A DNA stretch of 64,000 nt. It comes from Psychromonas sp. L1A2. GTDB taxonomy: Bacteria > Pseudomonadota > Gammaproteobacteria > Enterobacterales > Psychromonadaceae. The position numbers and the translations under genes were made by a program. Positions 54,379 through 61,790 of the stretch are shown here, piece after piece. The notes under the pieces are model-generated. The model ran no database searches and was not told the origin of the DNA. It saw only the letters and a list, made by a program, of their open reading frames with translations. Location: NCBI RefSeq assembly GCF_009828855.1, contig NZ_WUAG01000002.1:1736001-1800000 (forward strand), read 5' to 3'. Every line of letters starts with the position of its first letter. Within the stretch, counting starts at the first letter, position 1.

Positions 54379-56715
54379 TTAAGTAAAAGTACTATTTGAA
54401 TTGGCTTGCTGGTGTAATAATGCTTCAAATTTTTTCGCTGTTACTGGTGGGCTAAATAGATAACCTTGCCCGTATTCACAGTCAATATCAATGAGGAATT
54501 GTTTTTGTTCATCTTCTTCAATGCCTTCTGCAACCACTTTTAAATTGAGCGCTTTGGCCATTGCAATAATAGCGGTAACAAGCGATTGATCTGCTTTGTT
54601 TTTAGTTAAATTCATAATGAATGCACGATCAATTTTTAATTTAGTAAAAGAAAATTTCTGTAAATAACTTAGTGCAGAATAACCTGTTCCAAAATCATCA
54701 ATGCTTAGTTCGACTCCCATATTACGTAGAGACTTCAGCATATCAAATAATTCACCTTCTTGGTTAATCAGTAAACTTTCAGTTACTTCAACATCTAGTT
54801 TATTGGGTGGTAGTCCGGTTTTTAGTAATACTTGTTGAATTTCAGTTAACAATTTTTCACAGTGTCTAAATTGCACACTAGAAAAGTTGACTGCCATTTG
54901 TAACGGGGTGATTACTTGCCATTGTGCTGCTTGCTCAGCTGCAGTATTCAAAGCAAAACTGCCTAATTGCTCTATTAAATTATTTTTTTCTGCAATAGCA
55001 ATAAATTCGTCAGGAGGTACGAAGCCAAGTTCACTATCTGTCCAGCGCATTAATGCTTCAGCACCTATGATTTTTTGTGTGTTAAGGTCAATTAAAGGTT
55101 GGTAATACATTTCGAGTGTTTTTTCTTTTATTGCCTTATGTAAACGAATATTAATGGCTACGTTGCGATTCACTTCATCATTCATTTTAGATTCATAGAA
55201 ACTAAAATTATTACGTCCATTTCCCTTCACTTTATAAAGTGCCATATCAGCACTTTTTAATAGCGTTTCTGCATTATTGGCATCATCAGGGTATATAGCT
55301 AAGCCAATACTAGTGGAGGTATGCAATAGATGCTTATTCATTTGGAAAGGTTTATTGAATAGATGAAGCACTTTATAAGCTAGTTGAGCCGCTTTTTCGA
55401 GATCTTCTAGCTCATGAATGACTACCATGAATTCATCGCCACTTAGACGTGCAACTGTATCTGTTTTACGACAAGCATTAAGCAGTCGTTTACTTGTTTC
55501 TTGCAGTATTATATCGCCTGCGGCATGCCCTAATGTATCGTTGATTTGTTTAAAGTTATCTAAGTCGATATACATTAGTAAAACTTTTTTATTACTACGT
55601 TCACTGCAATCTATCGCATAATTTAATTTTTGTAAGCTGTAGCTTCTGTTAGGCAATCCTGTTAATGAATCGTGTGTTGCTTGGTAGACTAACTTCTCTT
55701 CTGATTCTTTACGTTTTTTAACTTCTTCTTCCAATAATTCATTATGTACGGACAATTCTTTGCGGTGTTTAGTTGAATTTGCTATTTGTGTATTGAGTCG
55801 CGTGTTTTTTCGCTCGATATAAAATAAATAATATAATGTTAAAAATACTGGAATTGCTAATAAGGAAATAACTAAAACAAACCATTTAGAAGTGAATAGT
55901 TCCGTATTGTTAATGTTTTCAAACCAAGTTTCTAATATAAAAGGTGTTTCTGCAACTTCTGCTTTTAACACGAAGCTATGTTGAGAGGTGTCGTGAGCAT
56001 GTTTGGAATGGGAGGTTTTAGAATTCCCCAAAGAGTCCCAAATGAATAAGTCGCCAAATTGGCTTCGTAATGTCATATGACTGCCACTACCTTCATATTC
56101 TTGAGCGGTAACGAGTGATATAATAATTGCTTTATCAAATTCTGCGATGAGCACTGCAATCGGTTGATAATTGAAATAAACAGTGGTGGATAAACGGATA
56201 CTTATTTCTTCTTGGCTGTCGTCAATAAGTATTTTTTGATCGGATGCTTTCAGTTGTAATAGATCGATATTAAAGTCACTGAATATCAATTCATTTTTAT
56301 TTTGTTCGCTATCGGCGATGATTGAACCATTTAATGCTAATAATGAAATACGAGAGAAAATAGGATTTAATTTTTTTTCACGTGACGCCACTTGTCTTTG
56401 AATTAATTGTTTTACATTAAATAAACTGGCACCTAACCCATAGGTCATTGACATACCTGAGCTCTTATTTGCAAAAAAAGTAGTAAGTGTCCTGTCTGCT
56501 GAAATTATGTTCAAATCGCGTTTTGCAAGCTCAAAATAATTACCTAATAACTCTGCGTAATGCTCTACCTTTAAACGCTGCTCATTATATTTGGCTTCTT
56601 CTAATTTTTTTTGCCCTACGTTGGTGACCGTTAATATTAACAGCAAATACCCTGCTAGCATTATGCTAGCCATTACAATGGCATTTTTACTGGTAAACCA
56701 AGGTCGCATAGTCAT
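54379..56715 (-). CDS. Membrane sensor GGDEF-EAL protein paired with a binding protein
   Basis: This 778-residue protein has transmembrane helices at about 12-32 and 277-298 with a 240-residue periplasmic sensor between. A short coiled coil (315-345) leads to GGDEF (about 346-505) and EAL (about 520-770) domains. The cyclase site reads LSGDEF (SGDEF at 425-429) instead of GGDEF; many S/GDEF sites remain active. EAL is intact (553-555), with DDFGTGYSALSYL later, so phosphodiesterase activity is expected. It follows the periplasmic substrate-binding gene by two bases; the pair probably senses a small molecule and adjusts c-di-GMP. Confidence 0.9.
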   Translation of the reverse strand: MTMRPWFTSKNAIVMASIMLAGYLLLILTVTNVGQKKLEEAKYNEQRLKVEHYAELLGNYFELAKRDLNIISADRTLTTFFANKSSGMSMTYGLGASLFNVKQLIQRQVASREKKLNPIFSRISLLALNGSIIADSEQNKNELIFSDFNIDLLQLKASDQKILIDDSQEEISIRLSTTVYFNYQPIAVLIAEFDKAIIISLVTAQEYEGSGSHMTLRSQFGDLFIWDSLGNSKTSHSKHAHDTSQHSFVLKAEVAETPFILETWFENINNTELFTSKWFVLVISLLAIPVFLTLYYLFYIERKNTRLNTQIANSTKHRKELSVHNELLEEEVKKRKESEEKLVYQATHDSLTGLPNRSYSLQKLNYAIDCSERSNKKVLLMYIDLDNFKQINDTLGHAAGDIILQETSKRLLNACRKTDTVARLSGDEFMVVIHELEDLEKAAQLAYKVLHLFNKPFQMNKHLLHTSTSIGLAIYPDDANNAETLLKSADMALYKVKGNGRNNFSFYESKMNDEVNRNVAINIRLHKAIKEKTLEMYYQPLIDLNTQKIIGAEALMRWTDSELGFVPPDEFIAIAEKNNLIEQLGSFALNTAAEQAAQWQVITPLQMAVNFSSVQFRHCEKLLTEIQQVLLKTGLPPNKLDVEVTESLLINQEGELFDMLKSLRNMGVELSIDDFGTGYSALSYLQKFSFTKLKIDRAFIMNLTKNKADQSLVTAIIAMAKALNLKVVAEGIEEDEQKQFLIDIDCEYGQGYLFSPPVTAKKFEALLHQQANSNSTFT

Positions 56716-56717
56716 CC

Positions 56718-57644
56718 TTATTCGTTTTCAATCTTAAAAAAATTGGGGTAGAAATTAAATACTGAAGGGTAATATTTTTTAACTAATACGTTATATTCAC
56801 CCGTCTGCTGTATGCCTTTTAAGTATTGATTGAAAGCTTCGCGTAGTTTTGGTGAATTTTTACGAAACCCAACGCCCATTTTTTGATCTTCTGAGATAGG
56901 ACCGATAACTTTGGTTTCACCTGGCCACTTTTGTAAACCAATTAAAATATCAGGGACATCAAGCAGTGTGCTTTCTGCGTCATTATTTAGTATAGCAGGT
57001 ATCATTTCGTTTAATTTAAGTTCAGTTACAGGCAATATTATATTCGCATCTGTATCGTATAAATCATATAAATTAGGATCAAGACAGGTTTGCTTCATGG
57101 CTAAAACATTATGATCTTTTATCAATTTTTTTACTGCAATAATATCCTGAGTAACAGAGCCTGATGGTGTTATCGGTTTAAGATCTGAATCTGTTCTTGC
57201 TATTAACCAAACGGCAGATGGGAAGTAGTTTGTTGAGAAATCAACAACCTCTTCTCTCCATGGTAAAATGGTTGTGCCACTCGCAAGTAGATCACCTTTA
57301 ATCTCATGGGTTATGTGGCCTCTGATTAGCCCTGTATTAGCATAATGTGCATTTCGACCGGTGAGTAAAGTAAATGCGTTAGACCAACCTGCTTTTATGT
57401 ACTGATACTCGACACTTAAATGTTTTGCAAAGCCTTTCATTAACTCAACATCAAAACCATCGACTATCGTTTTGTTATCCTGTTTGTAAATGATAATAAA
57501 ATTAGCATAAGGGATTCCTATATGGCGTAAGACTCCATCGGCTTTAATGTCAGCTAAATCTCGGGTATGACCGACGCTGCTAAAAAAACAAAATAAAAGT
57601 AAAAAGGTGATTTTTTTAAGATGCCTGTATTGTGGTACATCCAT
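56718..57644 (-). CDS. Periplasmic solute-binding protein (SBP family 3), sensor partner
   Basis: This 308-residue protein has a signal peptide (KKITFLLLFCFFSSVG) and a family 3 substrate-binding fold: DGVLRHIGIPYANFIIIY, VDGFDVELMKGFAKHL, the second lobe VTQDIIAVKKL, then KMGVGFRKNSPKLREAFN. No ABC permease or ATPase gene is adjacent. Instead it is two bases upstream of the membrane GGDEF-EAL gene, so it most likely delivers ligand to that sensor, as in other SBP/c-di-GMP pairs. The ligand (amino acid-like) is not determined. Confidence 0.85.
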   Translation of the reverse strand: MDVPQYRHLKKITFLLLFCFFSSVGHTRDLADIKADGVLRHIGIPYANFIIIYKQDNKTIVDGFDVELMKGFAKHLSVEYQYIKAGWSNAFTLLTGRNAHYANTGLIRGHITHEIKGDLLASGTTILPWREEVVDFSTNYFPSAVWLIARTDSDLKPITPSGSVTQDIIAVKKLIKDHNVLAMKQTCLDPNLYDLYDTDANIILPVTELKLNEMIPAILNNDAESTLLDVPDILIGLQKWPGETKVIGPISEDQKMGVGFRKNSPKLREAFNQYLKGIQQTGEYNVLVKKYYPSVFNFYPNFFKIENE

Positions 57645-57754
57645 AACAAGGACTCCTTAGTATTAAGGGAAGTCATTATTATACCTACAATGGATTAAAA
57701 CTAAAGGTCACTTATTGTTAAGTGACCAAGGTATTGAAGTTATATTAGATCGTA

Positions 57755-59146
57755 TTACGCCATCTGATTGTAAATATGAAGCATCACTTCGACTAAACCA
57801 TTTACATCATCTTCATCATGGAATAGGTGAGTTGAAATTCTTAATGCATGCGTGTCTTCCGTATCACTTTGCTGTATTTTAAAGTCCGTTGTCCGAATAA
57901 TAAATCCCGTTTCTTCACGTAATCGGTCTCTAAATTCTGTTAATGTTTCTAAGTCATTAACATCACCAAATGGGTTAAAACTAGTAATGGCACTCGCTAA
58001 CTCATCAATATCAGGCGAATATATTGCAGCATTTGGGAATGTTGCTTTTATTTGTTGCTTACAAAGCTTACTAAGTGATAAAACTCGCTCTTCAATGACA
58101 TCACGTCCAATCTCATCCCACATATCACATGCATCTGTTAATGCTTGTTTCGCTGGGTAGTTATCATTACCAATATACTGAAATTGTAATTGCGTACCTA
58201 AATAATCAGCATGGCCTAATGATGAATTAATAAACCATAAAGGGTTTTCTCGATCAGACCAATATTCGTCTAATCGCTTTGCGCTGTTTAATACAAATAA
58301 TATCCCTGTTGCACCTGGGCCACATTGCCATTTATGCCCTGCACCGGTATAAAAGTCACAACCGATATCATGGAAATCTAGATCTAACATACCGATGCCA
58401 TGTGCACCGTCAATAAGTGTTGGTATTTGATTCGGAATCGCGACTTCTTGGCAAATACGTTTAGCGGGTAAGCGTGTGCCTGTTTTATAAGTAATATGAG
58501 AGAAAGTAATTAAACGTACTCGACCAGCATATTCATTGGCTGCTTCAATAAATAAGTCTACAAATTGTTGTTCTGTAATGCTGTTATCGCCAGTATCCAC
58601 TGGAATATCTAAATAAATGACTTCTACACCGTAACGTGCGGCTACAACATATAAAGGCGAATTCGCTGCTACGTGCTCATGGTGTGTTGTTAATATCACA
58701 TCACCAGATTCAAAATGTAGACCGTTAATAATGCTACACATACCATCAGTTGTATTACGGTTTAATATGATTTCATCAGCATTTGCGCCAAACCCTTGAG
58801 CAATACTCGTGGTCATTTCTGTTACGTAAGGCCATTCACCAAACTTGTTTTGCATATCCCATGGATTTTCTGCAACACTTTGATTATTTTCTTGGTAATT
58901 TTTTAAGATATCTTTAGGCATTGAGCCAGTGGTACCAATATTCATGTAAGTTGTTTTTTTATCTAACACAAATTCTTTTTGTACTTTATGCCATAATTTT
59001 TTATCTTTATGTTGGTGTTTGTTATTTTTTGATTTAGCACTCGCTTGTGATGGTAATAAGCTTGCGGTGAGTCCTGCTGCTGCGATCCCTGTTGATACTT
59101 TTAAAAAATGTCTACGATCTGGTGAAATACCTTTTTCTTCAATCAT
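57755..59146 (-). CDS. Tat-exported class V aminotransferase (isopenicillin-N epimerase-like)
   Basis: This 463-residue PLP enzyme of the class V (NifS/epimerase) fold has a Tat-type leader: DRRHFLKVSTGIAAAGLTAS ends in ASA, carrying the R-R-x-F-L-K motif. The PLP lysine is in GAGHKWQCGPGATG, the ring-binding Asp in LIDGAHGIGMLDLD, and GTTGSMPKDIL and NRNTTDGMCSI form the phosphate cup. Periplasmic aminotransferase-like enzymes of this group are often named isopenicillin-N epimerase, without known substrate. Export by Tat fits a protein folded with PLP in the cytoplasm. It is monocistronic. Confidence 0.85.
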   Translation of the reverse strand: MIEEKGISPDRRHFLKVSTGIAAAGLTASLLPSQASAKSKNNKHQHKDKKLWHKVQKEFVLDKKTTYMNIGTTGSMPKDILKNYQENNQSVAENPWDMQNKFGEWPYVTEMTTSIAQGFGANADEIILNRNTTDGMCSIINGLHFESGDVILTTHHEHVAANSPLYVVAARYGVEVIYLDIPVDTGDNSITEQQFVDLFIEAANEYAGRVRLITFSHITYKTGTRLPAKRICQEVAIPNQIPTLIDGAHGIGMLDLDFHDIGCDFYTGAGHKWQCGPGATGILFVLNSAKRLDEYWSDRENPLWFINSSLGHADYLGTQLQFQYIGNDNYPAKQALTDACDMWDEIGRDVIEERVLSLSKLCKQQIKATFPNAAIYSPDIDELASAITSFNPFGDVNDLETLTEFRDRLREETGFIIRTTDFKIQQSDTEDTHALRISTHLFHDEDDVNGLVEVMLHIYNQMA

Positions 59147-59381
59147 GTTAAGTCCTTTATGTTAGATGGAAGATAAGAATAGAGGATATTTGATGAAAAC
59201 CCTTAATTTTTTGAGATATATTTGAAGTTATATCTTTTAGTTACTTGTTTTATATAGTTAAAAACGTAGAGGTTTTATAATGGAAGGAGAAGTTGGCGCT
59301 TATTTTTTTATGGAAATATTTATAATTAATTTTTCTAAAATAAATTTTCAAACCATAGATTCCTGAAATAAGCGCTATTCG

Positions 59382-59855
59382 TTAAATAATTTGTAAGATC
59401 TCAAAGTGCTGTTTTTTGTTATTGATTGTAATACTGACTTGATCATCGGTTTGTTGATTTAGTAAAGCTGCTCCAATAGGTGATTCAGGCGTAATAACCA
59501 GTACGGTATGCTGTTCCCATTGTAATTTAACACCGCCAGCCACTGGGCAAATTAATAAATATTTGGCTTCATCAAGTTCATTTACTAGTACGACTAAAGC
59601 ACCAAGGCCACCGATTGTCGATTTATTAATAGGTAAGCTTATACAAGTATCAATGTCAGCCTGACATTGTGTGACACGTTGCGATTGACCTTGTGCTAAA
59701 TAAGCGGCTTCTAAAGCCAATGTATCGTATTTGTTTTCAGCAACATTTTCTTCGCTGGTTGCTGTTTCATGGGCACGTTTAGCCGCTGCTTTTGCATTAT
59801 TTAAAAGAGACTGTAAATGTGTCATTAGTTGTTGGTGTAGCTGAATTTTATTCAT
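59382..59855 (-). CDS. GreA/GreB C-terminal-domain-like protein
   Basis: This 157-residue protein has a helical N-terminal half (KRAHETATSEENVAENKYDT) and a C-terminal part resembling the GreA/GreB FKBP-like domain, ending in ESPIGAALLNQQTDDQVSI. True GreA has a long acidic-tipped coiled coil to reach the polymerase catalytic site. Here the coiled coil is short and its tip acidic pair is present only as EENVAENK. It may bind RNA polymerase without cleavage stimulation, as Rnk-like proteins do. It lies 73 bases behind the ABC exporter gene, in the same direction. Confidence 0.7.
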   Translation of the reverse strand: MNKIQLHQQLMTHLQSLLNNAKAAAKRAHETATSEENVAENKYDTLALEAAYLAQGQSQRVTQCQADIDTCISLPINKSTIGGLGALVVLVNELDEAKYLLICPVAGGVKLQWEQHTVLVITPESPIGAALLNQQTDDQVSITINNKKQHFEILQII

Positions 59856-59928
59856 ATCGCTTGATCATAATATTAGTCGCTTTATTTGTGGGAGTGCATT
59901 ATTAATAATTGTTCTTCTTGAATCAAAT

Positions 59929-61731
59929 TTAATGACTTTGAAGTCCACCATATAAGGTTTGATATAAGCCATCTTGCGAAAGTAAATCTTGGTGTGTCCC
60001 AGATTGGCTAACTTGACCCTCTTCTAACACATAAATATTATCAGCTTGTTTAACGGCAGATAATCGGTGGGCGACAATCAAGGTTGTTCGTCCTGCTAGG
60101 AAGTTGTTGAGTGCAGTATGTAATGTACTTTCTGTTTGTGTATCTAGGGCTGAAGTTGCTTCATCCAAAATAACTAATTGCGGATCGGTTAATACCATTC
60201 TTGCGATGGCAACGCGCTGTCGTTGTCCTCCAGATAAACGTAAGCCTTGGCGCCCTAATTGTGTCTCTAATCCATCTGTTAATTTTTTACTAACATCGTT
60301 AAGTTGTGCGACTTCTAAAGCATGCCATAGTTGTTGATCTGTGTAGGGTAATCCAAGTGATAAGTTCTGACGTAAAGTATCGTTAAATAATACTGGTTGC
60401 TGTAATACAACGGAAAGGTGGTCTCGAATGACATCGAAACCAATATCCTTGCTGTTTTCACCATTAAATAAAATATTGCCACTATTGGCTTTATAAACAC
60501 CAATTAATAATTGGATTAGTGTTGATTTACCACTTCCGCTCGCACCAACTAGCGCAATCTTCTTACCCGCTGGAATAGTTAAACTTAAATTGGTGAGTAC
60601 TTTTGTTTCATCATCATAAGCAAAGTTGATATTTTCGATGCGAACTTCAGTGGCTTGCTTTTGTAAGAAAGGATTTACTTTACTCACAGAGCGGTCATCT
60701 TCTTCAATATGCATTAATGTATTAATACGTTTTAATGCCGCCGAGGCGCTATACCAAGAAAACTGAATATTGAGTAATTCTTGCATTGGAGACAGCATAA
60801 ACCATAGGTAACCAAATACAGCGAACATTTGACCAATACTTAAATCGCTGAATAACACCATCAACATGGCAACTGCTCTGAAAAGTTCAAAGCCTAATAG
60901 GAATAGCAAGAATGAAAAACGGCCTGCAGCTTCACTTTGCCATGCATATTTATCGGCACTACTACGGATATCATTAGCTTGATTTTTAAGGTCATTAAGA
61001 AAAGCTTTTTCTCGATTCGATGCACGTAGTTGATAGATCCCGTCAAGCGTTTCAATTAAGCGATTTTGAAATGATTCAAAAGCTTGGTTTTCATGTTTTT
61101 TAAGATGTTTAACGCGATGCCCTAGTTTACGTGAGCAATAAACGACCAAAGGATTTACCAGTAAAATAAATAAACCTAATCGCCAGTCAATCCATAATAA
61201 AATGACCGCAGTACCCAGTACGGTTAAAAAGCTAACAATGAAACGACTTAATGTGCTGCCAATAAAGCTATCAATCGTTTCAATATCGGTAATGAGATGA
61301 GAGTTAATACCGCCGCTACCACGCGTTTCATATTGGCGAATGCTAATACGTCCTATTTTATCAAGTAGTTGCTTACGAATTTCACAGGTGATGGTTTTCG
61401 ATACTAAGGTAAATTGGCGACTTTGGAGAATACCGAGCAGTTGACTAGTAATGCGCATCACCAGCACGGTTAAAAATATAAAAATGATGTAATTAGCGGG
61501 TTGTTGCCACTGTGCGGAAATAAATTGATTAATGAATGCCACGCCAGATGCTGGCTGGTTCAATAGAATTTCATCTACCATTAATGGCATTAACAATGGG
61601 ATTGGGACACTCACTAACGTAGCTAAAATCGCGATAAAATTGGCAGTAATAAGGCGTTTTTTATGTTGTTTAGCTTGTTTAATTAACCAAGACCAATTTA
61701 TCGTCGGAGTATCGCTCAATATGAAAACCAT
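59929..61731 (-). CDS. ABC exporter, fused permease and ATPase (MsbA-like)
   Basis: This 600-residue half-transporter has six transmembrane helices (about 30-320), with the ETRGSGGINSHLITDIETIDSF coupling region. A nucleotide-binding domain follows: Walker A GASGSGKST, Q-loop LQQPVLFND, signature LSGGQRQRVAIARM, Walker B LVILDEATSALD, switch His in IVAHRLS. It acts as a homodimer to export a lipid, peptide or drug. No accessory membrane-fusion protein is adjacent, so a lipid-type or drug-type substrate is likelier than peptide secretion (inference). Start ATG 61731; an in-frame TTG 5 codons later is possible. Confidence 0.9.
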   Translation of the reverse strand: MVFILSDTPTINWSWLIKQAKQHKKRLITANFIAILATLVSVPIPLLMPLMVDEILLNQPASGVAFINQFISAQWQQPANYIIFIFLTVLVMRITSQLLGILQSRQFTLVSKTITCEIRKQLLDKIGRISIRQYETRGSGGINSHLITDIETIDSFIGSTLSRFIVSFLTVLGTAVILLWIDWRLGLFILLVNPLVVYCSRKLGHRVKHLKKHENQAFESFQNRLIETLDGIYQLRASNREKAFLNDLKNQANDIRSSADKYAWQSEAAGRFSFLLFLLGFELFRAVAMLMVLFSDLSIGQMFAVFGYLWFMLSPMQELLNIQFSWYSASAALKRINTLMHIEEDDRSVSKVNPFLQKQATEVRIENINFAYDDETKVLTNLSLTIPAGKKIALVGASGSGKSTLIQLLIGVYKANSGNILFNGENSKDIGFDVIRDHLSVVLQQPVLFNDTLRQNLSLGLPYTDQQLWHALEVAQLNDVSKKLTDGLETQLGRQGLRLSGGQRQRVAIARMVLTDPQLVILDEATSALDTQTESTLHTALNNFLAGRTTLIVAHRLSAVKQADNIYVLEEGQVSQSGTHQDLLSQDGLYQTLYGGLQSH

Positions 61732-61790
61732 GCTTATTTGATAGTAAGCGAATTGTACTTAATCTTGGTTAATATTCTATTTTTATCAGG

